Below are positions 27,486 to 35,172 of a DNA stretch of 39,574 nt, piece by piece (the first letter of the stretch is position 1; the number at the start of each line of letters is the position of its first letter). The stretch comes from Anaerolineae bacterium clx_CAG2 (GTDB lineage Bacteria > Chloroflexota > Anaerolineae > JAAEKA01). The position numbers and the translations under genes are program-made. The stretch lies in assembly GCA_014155705.1 (NCBI GenBank), contig JAAEKA010000304.1:1-39574 (forward strand). The letters are read 5' to 3'. Below the pieces are notes generated by a model. The model was given only the letters and a program-made list of their open reading frames with translations. It had not been told where the DNA came from and searched no databases.

Positions 27486-28937
27486 ATGATGACACGCCGC
27501 AAAGTCGTTCTCTACAATCCTCAGGCCGTCTTCTATACCATGCCACTGGCCCTGCTGGCTGTCGGCTCAGCCCTGGATGTGGAACGCTACGACGTGCGCC
27601 TGATCGATGGACGACTGGAACAGGATCCGGTAGCAGCCGTGCTGGCTGAGGTCGACGACGCGCTGTGCCTGGGCATGACTGTCCTCACCGGCGCGCCCAT
27701 CCGCGACGCCCTACGGGTGGCGCGGGCAGCCAAAGCGCGCCGGCCTGACCTGCCGGTGATCTGGGGAGGCTGGCACGCGTCCCTCTTCGCCGAAGAGACG
27801 CTGTTGGAGCCGAGCATCGACGGGACAGTGCAAGGCCAGGGCGAGGAAACCTTCGTGGAACTCGTCGAGGCCATTGCCGGTGGATCCTGGCTCTCGATTG
27901 CGGGTACGACAACTCGCACCGGCAACGGTATTCAACGCAACCCGGCGCGGCCCCTGCGCGACGCCAACAGCTTTCCTGCTCACAACTATGCGCTGCTTGC
28001 CGTGGAGCGCTACTACAAGCTCAAAGGGCAGCGTCAGCTCGACTACATCTCCTCCACCGGATGCTACTTTCGCTGCGCCTTCTGCGCCGATCCCTTCGTC
28101 TTCAAGCGCCGTTGGACCGGTCTGAAGCCGGAGCGCATCGGCGAGGAGCTCCAGGCCCTGTGGCAGCGCTACCGCTTCACCGACCTGAGCTTCCAGGACG
28201 AGACCTTCTTCACCTATCGCGATCGGGTTGTCGCCATTGCCGAGCAGTTTCTCGCGCGTTTCGCCACAGCCGCGGGCAGCGGCCGCGACCAGGCGGCCAA
28301 CCATTCCTTCACCTGGACTGCCACCCTGCGCGCCGACCAGGCTGCGCGCCTGAACGACGAGGTCATGGCGCTGGCGGTGCGCTCCGGCCTGCGCCGGGTC
28401 ATGATCGGTGTGGAGTCTGGCTCCCCGGAGATGCTGGCCTGGATGAAAAAGGACATCACCGTGGACCAGGTGCTGGCCGCTGCGCAGATGTGTGCGCGTC
28501 ACGGCATCGGCGCCATCTTTCCTTTCATCGTGGGTTTTCCCGGCGAGAGCAACGAGAGCGTACAAGCCAGCCTGGCGCTGGTCAAGCGGCTGCGCAGCAT
28601 GAGCCCTCAGTTCGAGACGCCCATCTTCTACTTCAAGCCCTATCCCGGCTCGCTGATCACGGAGGAGGTGGTGCGCCAGGGCTTCCGCCTGCCTCAAACC
28701 CTGGACGAGTGGGCCGATTTCGATTTTGTCGGCTCGTCGGGTCCCTGGGTCAGCCCGGAGAAGCACGATCAGATCGAGCGCTTTAAGTTCTACAATCGCT
28801 TCGCCTGGGGTCCGCAGACCTGGCCGCGCCGCCCGCTACAGATGGTGGCCCGCTGGCGCTGTCAACGTGATTTCTACCGTGCACCCGTGGAGAAGTTGCT
28901 GGTGGAACGGCTCAAGCCGCTGCCAAGATTATCATAA
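27486..28937 (+). CDS. B12-binding-type radical SAM protein 2
   Basis: A 483-aa protein of the same class as its neighbours. N-terminal domain: VVLYNPQAVFYTMPLALLAVGSALD, DVRLIDGRLEQ, VIWGGWHASLF, GQGEETFVELVEAI. Radical SAM cluster ligands C193, C197 and C200 in STGCYFRCAFC; then LSFQDETFFTYRDR, RRVMIGVESGSPEMLAWMKKD and PFIVGFPGES. The C-terminal 130 residues are particular to this group (PYPGSLITEEVVRQGF). It starts 22 bases after radical SAM 1 and ends 11 bases before radical SAM 3, so the three are co-transcribed. Two adjacent ATG codons (27486, 27489) are possible starts. Reaction unknown. Confidence 0.87.
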   Translation: MMTRRKVVLYNPQAVFYTMPLALLAVGSALDVERYDVRLIDGRLEQDPVAAVLAEVDDALCLGMTVLTGAPIRDALRVARAAKARRPDLPVIWGGWHASLFAEETLLEPSIDGTVQGQGEETFVELVEAIAGGSWLSIAGTTTRTGNGIQRNPARPLRDANSFPAHNYALLAVERYYKLKGQRQLDYISSTGCYFRCAFCADPFVFKRRWTGLKPERIGEELQALWQRYRFTDLSFQDETFFTYRDRVVAIAEQFLARFATAAGSGRDQAANHSFTWTATLRADQAARLNDEVMALAVRSGLRRVMIGVESGSPEMLAWMKKDITVDQVLAAAQMCARHGIGAIFPFIVGFPGESNESVQASLALVKRLRSMSPQFETPIFYFKPYPGSLITEEVVRQGFRLPQTLDEWADFDFVGSSGPWVSPEKHDQIERFKFYNRFAWGPQTWPRRPLQMVARWRCQRDFYRAPVEKLLVERLKPLPRLS

Positions 28938-28948
28938 AACCTGTCACC

Positions 28949-30382
28949 ATGGACATTCTCCTGACCCACGGTTACTTCCTGTACGAGGACCCGCACGAGC
29001 TGGCGGTGATGAAGCCCTACCCGACGCTGGGCCTGCTCTACGTCGCGTCGCACCTGCAAGCCAAGGGATTCGCCGTCGAGGTCTTCGACAGCACGTGGAG
29101 CCGCTGGGACGCCTTCGAGCAGCACATGCGCGCGACGCGGCCTGGGCTGGTGGGTATCTATACCAACCTGATGACCAAGCAGGCCGTGCTGCGCATGATT
29201 GGCCTGCTGTGCGAGCTGGGCAGCCGGGTGGTGCTGGGCGGGCCGGAGCCGCCGCACTACGCCGCCCAGTATCTGGAAGCCGGCGCCGATGTGATCGCCA
29301 TCGGCGAGGGCGAGCAGACGCTGGAGGAGCTCCTCCCGCATCTGGCGCGGCACGGCATGGCCGGACTGGAGCAGGTGCGCGGCATCGCCTTCCTGGACGG
29401 CGATGGCCGGGTGGTGCGCACCCCGCCGCGGCCGCAGATCGCCGACCTGTCGGCTCAGCCCTGGCCGGCGCGTGAGGCCATCGACCTGGAGCGCTACCTG
29501 GAGACCTGGCGCGCCCATCACGGCGTCCGCTCCCTCTCGCTGATCACCGCGCGCGGCTGCCCCTACACCTGCACCTGGTGCAGTCATTCAGTCTTCGGGG
29601 AGACTCACCGACGGCGCAGCGTGGCGGACGTGGCCGACGAGGTGGCTGCGCTGGCCGAGCGCTACCGGCCCGGCCAGCTTTGGTACGCCGACGATGTGTT
29701 CACCATCAACCGGCGCTGGTTCCTGAGCTACGCGGCCGAGCTGCAGCGCCGCGGCCTGCGCATCCCCTTCGAGTGCATCAGCCGCGCCGACCGCATCGAC
29801 GAGACCGTGGCCGACGCGCTGGCCAGGATGGGCTGCGACCGGCTGTGGATCGGCGCGGAGAGCGGATCGCAGCGCATCCTGGACGCCATGCAGCGCAAGG
29901 CCGACGTGAGCGACGTGCAGGCCAAGACCCGCCTGCTGCAGGCCCGGGGCATCCAGGTGGGCATGTTCATCATGTTGGGCTACGACGGCGAGGAGGTCGC
30001 CGACATCGAGGCCACCGTCGAGCACCTCAAGCGGGCCAACCCCGACGTCTTCCTGACCACCGTGGCCTATCCCATCAAGGGCACCCGCTACTACGAGGCC
30101 GTGGACAGTCGCGTTCACGCCAGCCTGCTCTGGGCCGAGCGCACCGACCGCGATCTGGGGGTGGCCGGCCGCCACTCGCGCCGCTTCTACGACCACGCCA
30201 CGCGCTGGATGGTCAATGAGGTGGCCTGGCACAAGCTGCGCCAGGACGGCTCGCGCGACCTGGCGCGCCTGGCCAAACACGCCATCAACACCCAGCGCGG
30301 CAAGCTGGGCATGCGGCTGGCGCAGAACGAGCGCGAAAGCCCCGCGGCGGCGCCGGCCGGTCGCGGCTGGGACGCGGATTAG
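28949..30382 (+). CDS. B12-binding-type radical SAM protein 3
   Basis: A 477-aa protein. N-terminal domain: MDILLTHGYFLYEDPHELAVMKPYPTLGLLYVASHL, RVVLGGPEPPHYAAQYLEAGADVIAIGEGEQTLEELL. Cluster ligands C204, C208 and C211 in TARGCPYTCTWC; then LWYADDVFTINRRW, DRLWIGAESGSQRILDAMQRK and FIMLGYDGEEV. It resembles radical SAM 1 more than 2 (shared FECISRADRID/FKCLSRVDLLL segment), pointing to an internal duplication. The last 30 residues are Arg/Ala rich and probably unstructured. The cluster is interrupted right after its stop codon by the low-GC cassette. Confidence 0.87.
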   Translation: MDILLTHGYFLYEDPHELAVMKPYPTLGLLYVASHLQAKGFAVEVFDSTWSRWDAFEQHMRATRPGLVGIYTNLMTKQAVLRMIGLLCELGSRVVLGGPEPPHYAAQYLEAGADVIAIGEGEQTLEELLPHLARHGMAGLEQVRGIAFLDGDGRVVRTPPRPQIADLSAQPWPAREAIDLERYLETWRAHHGVRSLSLITARGCPYTCTWCSHSVFGETHRRRSVADVADEVAALAERYRPGQLWYADDVFTINRRWFLSYAAELQRRGLRIPFECISRADRIDETVADALARMGCDRLWIGAESGSQRILDAMQRKADVSDVQAKTRLLQARGIQVGMFIMLGYDGEEVADIEATVEHLKRANPDVFLTTVAYPIKGTRYYEAVDSRVHASLLWAERTDRDLGVAGRHSRRFYDHATRWMVNEVAWHKLRQDGSRDLARLAKHAINTQRGKLGMRLAQNERESPAAAPAGRGWDAD

Positions 30383-30391
30383 CGCGCGGCC

Positions 30392-30412
30392 GAAGGATGG
30401 TAGGCATCCTTC
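30392..30412 (+). terminator. Hairpin after radical SAM 3
   Basis: GAAGGATG and its exact complement around GTAGG, ten bases after the stop codon. Marks the left limit of the low-GC insertion. Confidence 0.5.
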
Positions 30413-30456
30413 AGTGGTGTTTCGCCTCACATTCATTCAATACGAATATTTCCAGA

Positions 30457-30486
30457 TTGAGCGAATGAGGGTTCATAGGCTATAAT
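30457..30486 (+). promoter_or_regulatory. Promoter of the ParB/nuclease/methylase cassette
   Basis: TTGAGC (30457-30462), 18-base spacer, TATAAT (30481-30486). The leader is about 50 bases; AAGGAG (30530-30535) precedes the ATG by seven bases. Confidence 0.65.
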
Positions 30487-30542
30487 GCTTGTAGACCCTT
30501 CCAACACAATCTTCGTTTGCGCTTAGTTCAAGGAGCACCACG

Positions 30543-31709
30543 ATGTCAGGCTTCCTTCAACCTGATCCCAACAAGATCGTAGATATTCCAGTGCATCAGC
30601 TCAGGCTTGATCCGGAGAATCCGAGATTGGCCTGGAAAACCGACAGCAATGACCAAGCGAGCTTGCTGAGAATCCTGTGGGCAGAAATGGCAGTCGATGA
30701 GGTTGCTTGGTCAATAGCTAACAATGGATTCTTTAGGTCGGAACCGCTGTTTGTTATTGTTGCCAACCCGGAGGAGAGAGACCCACAGAAGCGGGAATAT
30801 ATCGCGGTTGAAGGAAATCGAAGACTTGCAGCAGTGCTTCTGCTATGCAGTGAACAGTCTCGAAGCGACGTGGGCGCAACTAATCTGCCGGTGATTAGCG
30901 AGACAAGACGGAAGAGCCTTGATACCTTACCAGCGATTATCCACCCAAGCAGAGAGAGTCTTTGGACCACCATCGGATTCCGACACATCAATGGTATAAA
31001 ACCATGGGATAGCTTCAGTAAAGCCGAATATGTGGCCTTTGTTCATGAAAACTATGATGTTCCATTGGATGAGATTGCAGATCGCATTGGGGACCGGCAT
31101 GACACCGTTAAGCGACTGTATCGCGGAATCAAGGTTCTGGAACAAGCAGAGAATCAACAAGTATTTGCGAAGGAAGAATCTGCTCGGAATCGATTCTACT
31201 TTTCGCATCTTTACACAGCGCTAGATCAGAAGGAATTCCAGACTTTTCTCGGAGTCGGCAAAGAAGATTCACTTCGACCTTCACCCGTGCCAGACAATAG
31301 GCTTAGAGAACTTGGCGAATTGTTGACTTGGCTCTACGGAAGAAAATCACAGGGTATCGAGCCCGTCGTACGGAAGCAAAATCCGGACTTAAACAATCTT
31401 CGACGGGTAATCGGAGAACCCGAGTCATTATCTGCACTGCGTAAAGGATACTCACTTGATCGATCATATTCCATCGCAATTGGCGACAGGCAAAGATTTC
31501 GCGATGCCGTTACCAGCGCGAAGATCGAACTCCAAAACGCAAAATCCACTGTTGTAACTGGCTTCTCGGGCGAAGATGATTTGTATCGAATTATCAGGGA
31601 TATCAATTTGCTTGCGCAATCAATCCAGGAAGAAATGCAGAAGAAGCGGTCCCAATTGGAGTTCGACTTTATTGATCAAACCGAGTCTGCGGCTACAAAC
31701 AGGAGATAG
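30543..31709 (+). CDS. ParB-like domain protein of the low-GC cassette
   Basis: A 388-aa protein with a ParB/sulfiredoxin-type N-terminal domain: VHQLRLDPENPRLAW (17-31), WSIANNGFFRSEPLFVI (56-72) and the nucleotide-pocket motif VEGNRRLAAVLLL (89-101). FRHINGIKPWDSFSKAEYV follows, then a helix-turn-helix LDEIADRIGDRHDTVKRLYRG (175-195) like that of ParB/KorB. The C-terminal 190 residues are unrecognised, with a charged coiled tail (QEEMQKKRSQLEFDF). ParB-fold proteins bind CTP or ATP and DNA, or act as nucleases; which applies here is unknown. GC is far below the neighbours (25 of 60 bases at 31561-31620). First gene of a three-gene operon; five bases separate it from the next. Confidence 0.8.
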   Translation: MSGFLQPDPNKIVDIPVHQLRLDPENPRLAWKTDSNDQASLLRILWAEMAVDEVAWSIANNGFFRSEPLFVIVANPEERDPQKREYIAVEGNRRLAAVLLLCSEQSRSDVGATNLPVISETRRKSLDTLPAIIHPSRESLWTTIGFRHINGIKPWDSFSKAEYVAFVHENYDVPLDEIADRIGDRHDTVKRLYRGIKVLEQAENQQVFAKEESARNRFYFSHLYTALDQKEFQTFLGVGKEDSLRPSPVPDNRLRELGELLTWLYGRKSQGIEPVVRKQNPDLNNLRRVIGEPESLSALRKGYSLDRSYSIAIGDRQRFRDAVTSAKIELQNAKSTVVTGFSGEDDLYRIIRDINLLAQSIQEEMQKKRSQLEFDFIDQTESAATNRR

Positions 31710-31714
31710 TTACC

Positions 31715-32584
31715 GTGGTCGACTTACCCTACGATGATCTCACAGATGCGTTAAGGCTTGCCGACTGGTTAGAACTTTATGCTCTGCTGTCTCCAGACAA
31801 AAACTCCAGCAGGGGAGACTTGGAAAGCGCTCTTCGTACTGCGTCTTTGCACGAACTGGATGAGTTTGAAGAGATAGAAACGAAAATATTGGATGTCTTT
31901 ACTGAGATTGAGCAGAGGGCGAAATCTGCCGGAGATGGCTATCCCTTTGAGTTTGACTACCAAGGCATCTTGAGCTTACGAAAGCATAATTGGGAGTGTT
32001 GTGCAGAATACGTGTTCTGCCTGTGCCTTTCGTACCTCCCTCTTTCAAACACTCGATCCGCTCCAAAACTGTTCGAAGCGGTATCACGCATTGCATTAGA
32101 ACGCTACTTGGCTGGACGATCTGTCGGATTTGGAGCACCGCGACATGACATGCCGTCCTCGTTTGAGGACGCAATGAAGGAGTTGTGCGGAAGAATGGGT
32201 GAGGGAGAATTCCGGTTACAATCAACACTAAATCGTCAGGATGATACTGTAGACCTAATAGCATGGAAAGACTTTGCCGATGGTCACCCCAGCAAAGTCA
32301 TGATTTTCGGCCAATGTGGTGCTGGCAGAAACTGGAACGAAAAACTAGGTGATCTGCAACCAGAAGAATGGTTGAGGCAATGGATAACTGGGTTTGTAAG
32401 TCCGATTCCTCTCAAATCTTTCTTTACCCCGTATCGAATTGACCCGGACAGATGGGATTTCTATGGAAGGAAAGCCGGAATTCTGTTTGACCGATGTCGC
32501 ATTGCTTACTGGGCTAGTCGATACAGTAATTTTGACCGGCGACCAATCATCGACTGGACTCAAGCATTCCTGTCACAGCTATGA
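31715..32584 (+). CDS. Putative PD-(D/E)xK-type nuclease of the low-GC cassette
   Basis: A 289-aa protein with no family I can name. Its pattern recalls restriction-endonuclease folds: a helix with a buried Glu (KLFEAVSRIALERYL, 119-132), then DDTVDLIAWKDF (D180), a second strand KVMIFGQCGAGRNW (194-207, Q200 where many variants carry Glu or Gln) and K210. This order, acid - strand - acid/Gln - Lys, fits a divergent PD-(D/E)xK core but is weak evidence. Start GTG at 31715, preceded by AGGAG. The stop overlaps the methylase ATG as ATGA, so the two proteins are translationally coupled, as expected of nuclease and modification enzyme. Low GC throughout. Confidence 0.65.
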   Translation: MVDLPYDDLTDALRLADWLELYALLSPDKNSSRGDLESALRTASLHELDEFEEIETKILDVFTEIEQRAKSAGDGYPFEFDYQGILSLRKHNWECCAEYVFCLCLSYLPLSNTRSAPKLFEAVSRIALERYLAGRSVGFGAPRHDMPSSFEDAMKELCGRMGEGEFRLQSTLNRQDDTVDLIAWKDFADGHPSKVMIFGQCGAGRNWNEKLGDLQPEEWLRQWITGFVSPIPLKSFFTPYRIDPDRWDFYGRKAGILFDRCRIAYWASRYSNFDRRPIIDWTQAFLSQL

Positions 32585-33471
32585 ATGATCGATTTCTTGT
32601 GCTGCCATTTCCTAGGTCTGCCATGATTAGCCCATTTCGGTATCCAGGGGGAAAGACGTGGCTCGTCCCACTGATTTGTCGTTGGTTGCAGAGCCTAGAG
32701 CAGAAGCCGCTCATGTACATCGAACCCTTCGCAGGTGGTGGAAGTATTGGCCTCAACGTTGCATCGCTGGGTCTTGCTTCACACGTGACTCTTGTTGAAA
32801 AAGATGAGGACGTCGCCGCAGTCTGGACGGCCATCATTTGCGCTAACCCAGATGATCTTGCAGAGCGAGTTGCAGCCTTTAATCTTGATATAGAGTCGGT
32901 TAACAAAGTGCTCTCAGTCAATCCTCGTTCGACACAAGAACGAGCTTTCCAGACAATTGTACGCAATCGTGTGAATCGGTCGGGAATTATGGCATCCGGC
33001 GCAGGCAAATTGCGAAGAGGAGAAGATGATAATGGAATCGGATCGCGATGGTATCCTCAGACACTTAAGAAGCGTATTCTCTTCATCGCAAGCCTCAGGG
33101 ATAGGCTCACCTTCATTGAAGGTGACGGGTTAGATGTCTTGGAAAAGACCAAATGCCAGCCAAACACGGCTTATTTTGTTGATCCTCCTTACTCGGTTGG
33201 TAACAAACAGGCAGGTAAACGTTTGTACAACCACTTTGACATAGATCACGAAAATCTCTTCACGTTGATCGGTCAGATCCAGGGCGATTTTCTCATGACC
33301 TATAGCAACGACCCAGAAGTAATCGAACTTGTCAAGAAGTATGGGTTCGATTTTATTACTGTATCAATGCAAAGTAGCCATAATGGGGAAATGACCGAGC
33401 TTGTAATTGGCCGCGATCTTGACTGGGCACGAACAACCATTGATGATTGGGGGGTGGTCAAGACTGGTTGA
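32581..33471 (+). CDS. DNA adenine N6-methylase (D12/Dam class) of the low-GC cassette
   Basis: A 296-aa D12-class methyltransferase that transfers the SAM methyl group to N6 of adenine in a short DNA site. Landmarks are PFRYPGGKTWLVPLI (18-32), YIEPFAGGGSIGLN with the SAM-binding E48-P-F-A-G-G, a target-recognition region in the middle (FQTIVRNRVNRSGI), and the catalytic DPPY starting at D201. The family often has D-x-F-x-G-G in the SAM motif, with Glu a common variant. The target site cannot be read from sequence. Start at the ATGA overlap; a second ATG at residue 15 is possible. Low GC, last gene of the cassette, followed by a palindromic element. Confidence 0.92.
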   Translation: MNDRFLVLPFPRSAMISPFRYPGGKTWLVPLICRWLQSLEQKPLMYIEPFAGGGSIGLNVASLGLASHVTLVEKDEDVAAVWTAIICANPDDLAERVAAFNLDIESVNKVLSVNPRSTQERAFQTIVRNRVNRSGIMASGAGKLRRGEDDNGIGSRWYPQTLKKRILFIASLRDRLTFIEGDGLDVLEKTKCQPNTAYFVDPPYSVGNKQAGKRLYNHFDIDHENLFTLIGQIQGDFLMTYSNDPEVIELVKKYGFDFITVSMQSSHNGEMTELVIGRDLDWARTTIDDWGVVKTG

Positions 33472-33475
33472 CCAA

Positions 33476-33539
33476 AGACCTCTCGGATTTCCTGTGGCGC
33501 TCATGAGTTTCCGTTAACCGGCGGAAACCGGAAGGGTCT
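33476..33539. repeat. AGACCC-type palindromic element at the cassette's right edge
   Basis: AGACCTCTCGGATTTCC (33476-33492) faces GGAAACCGGAAGGGTCT (33523-33539), an imperfect inverted repeat. The ends match those of the element inside hyuB (7001-7103). A 10-base copy of the end, AGACCCTTCC, is present at 30493-30502, just left of the cassette genes and in opposite orientation to 33530-33539. Confidence 0.65.
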
Positions 33540-33576
33540 CAACCCGCTTTGATGTATCTTGAATCTGGGCGCAGGA

Positions 33577-34383
33577 ATGAAAAGCAATAATTCTCGAACC
33601 ACTCACCCGTTTGACACGACCGCTGAATCTTACAATGCTGACTTCACGGGTACTCGACTAGCGCGCTGGTTGCGCGCGGCCGTGCAGACGCAACTGGCGG
33701 CGTCCTTCCGCCCCGGCGACCACGTGCTGGAGTTAGGCTGTGGCACGGGCGAGGACGCGCTGTGGCTGGCCCGCCGCGGCGTGCGCGTCACCGCCAGCGA
33801 CATCTCCCAGGCCATGCTGGCCGTCGCCCAGCGCAAAGCCGCCGCGGCGAACCTCACCCACCTGATCGACTTCGCCGCCATCGACCTGGCCGCGCCGGCC
33901 TTCTCAATTGACAATTGTCAATTGTCTGGCGCCTTCTCCAACTTCGGCCCGCTCAACTGCCTGCCCGACCGCCGGCCGCTGGCCCGGGCGCTGGCGCAGT
34001 GGCTGCGGCCCGGCAGCCGGGTCGTTCTGGTTGTGATGGGACCGGCCTGCCCCTGGGAGATCGGCTGGCACCTGCTGCACGGCCAGCCGCGCACGGGGTT
34101 GCGCCGCTTCAAGGGCGGCGGCGAGGCTCACGTGGGCGGCGGGGCGACGGTCCGGGTGTGGTACCCATCGCCCCGCACCTTGGCCGCTGAGTTTGCGCCC
34201 GATTTCGCCGTGCGTGACCTGTTGGGCATCGGCGCCCTGCTGCCGCCGTCGTATTTGGGCCACCTGGTGGAGCGCTGGCCCGGCGCATTTGGCGCGCTGG
34301 CGCAGGCCGAGCGGCGCCTGGCCCGCACCTGGCCGTGGACGTGGCTGAACGACCACTACCTGCTGGCGCTGGAGCGGCGGTAA
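33577..34383 (+). CDS. Class I SAM-dependent methyltransferase A
   Basis: A 268-aa methyltransferase with a standard SAM domain: PFDTTAESYNADFTGT at the start, VLELGCGTGEDALWLARRGVRVTASDIS (SAM loop and acidic ribose contact), then AFSNFGPLNCLPD and LRPGSRVVLVVMGP. Acceptor unknown; the mix suggests small-molecule or lipid O/N/C-methylation rather than nucleic acid. At residues about 110-116 the chain is coded by three 7-base repeats (33905-33925) and reads FSIDNCQLSG, which interrupts a strand usual in the family. The ATG at 33577 is preceded by AGGA; a TTG at 33559 is less likely. First cluster gene after the cassette. Confidence 0.82.
   Translation: MKSNNSRTTHPFDTTAESYNADFTGTRLARWLRAAVQTQLAASFRPGDHVLELGCGTGEDALWLARRGVRVTASDISQAMLAVAQRKAAAANLTHLIDFAAIDLAAPAFSIDNCQLSGAFSNFGPLNCLPDRRPLARALAQWLRPGSRVVLVVMGPACPWEIGWHLLHGQPRTGLRRFKGGGEAHVGGGATVRVWYPSPRTLAAEFAPDFAVRDLLGIGALLPPSYLGHLVERWPGAFGALAQAERRLARTWPWTWLNDHYLLALERR
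33905..33925. repeat. Three heptamers in frame inside methyltransferase A
   Basis: CAATTGA, CAATTGT, CAATTGT in succession, in frame (21 bases = 7 codons). A third case of a heptamer tract inside a coding gene of this cluster. Confidence 0.7.
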
Positions 34384-34389
34384 CCGGAC

Positions 34390-35172
34390 ATGAAGGATAT
34401 CAGACGGGCACGGCCGGAGATTGGGAACCATCCCGGAGGGGCCGGCCCGAGCCACCTGGGGTGTTTTCAGCGTGTGCTGAGCCGCATCTGGCGCATGGGG
34501 TTCATGGTGCGCTTTCTGCTCTTTCAGCGCCACCGCCACAACCGCGTCGTGCTGGAGACCGTGGCCGGCAAGCCGATCCTGGTCTTACCCACGGTGCTGA
34601 ATCCGGTGCTGTTCTTCACCGGCCAGTTTCTTGCTGAAATGGTCGCGGCAGACCCTGCGGGTTTTCTGGAACCCGCAGGGTCTCGCCGTGACGCGAACGT
34701 GCTGGACCTGGGGACCGGCTCCGGCGTGGCTGCGGTCATTGCGGCCCGGTGGGCCGGCCGGGTCGTGGCCGTGGACATCAACCCGGCCGCGGTGCGCTGC
34801 GCGGCCATCAACGCCCTGCTGCACGGCGTCGAGGACAAAGTCGAGGCGCTGCACGGCGATCTCTTCGAGCCGGTGGCCGGCCGGCGCTTCGATCTGATCC
34901 TGTTCAACCCACCCTATCTGCCCGGCCAGCCGCGCACAACGTTCGAGCGGGCGCTGCGCTCCGAGGGGGTGGCTGAGCGCTTTGCCGCCGGGTTAGCCAA
35001 CCACCTCACCGGCGGCGGCTACGCCCTGCTCTTGCTCTCGTCCATCGGCGACGAGGCCGGCTGGCTGGCGCCGTTGCGCCGCCGCGGCTTCGCCTGCCGG
35101 CCTGTGGCGCAGCGCAATATAATCAGTGAAGTGGTGACGATCTACCGTGTTGATCTTATACAATCCGCCTAG
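34390..35172 (+). CDS. Methyltransferase with NPPY motif (HemK-like)
   Basis: A 260-aa class I methyltransferase. After a basic N-terminus come VLDLGTGSGVAAVIAARWAGRVVAVDINPAAV (SAM loop) and LILFNPPYLPG, the NPPY motif of enzymes that methylate an amide or amino nitrogen (HemK/PrmC, RlmG and relatives). Between the N-terminal helix and the SAM loop lies AADPAGFLEPAGSRRD, coded by a perfect 14-base inverted repeat (34650-34683). Substrate unknown; its place suggests a cluster product rather than ribosomal protein. It begins 7 bases after methyltransferase A and its end overlaps the start of radical SAM 4 by 26 bases. Confidence 0.82.
   Translation: MKDIRRARPEIGNHPGGAGPSHLGCFQRVLSRIWRMGFMVRFLLFQRHRHNRVVLETVAGKPILVLPTVLNPVLFFTGQFLAEMVAADPAGFLEPAGSRRDANVLDLGTGSGVAAVIAARWAGRVVAVDINPAAVRCAAINALLHGVEDKVEALHGDLFEPVAGRRFDLILFNPPYLPGQPRTTFERALRSEGVAERFAAGLANHLTGGGYALLLLSSIGDEAGWLAPLRRRGFACRPVAQRNIISEVVTIYRVDLIQSA
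34650..34683. repeat. AGACCC-type palindrome inside the HemK-like gene
   Basis: AGACCCTGCGGGTT and its exact complement around a 6-base loop. Translated in frame just before the SAM loop. Confidence 0.8.

Noticed and set aside
30493-33539. AGACCCTTCC and its inverse copy as transposon ends of the cassette
   Set aside because: Only 10 bases match, no transposase or target duplication is seen, and the left copy sits at the predicted transcription start; kept as a note, not called a mobile element.
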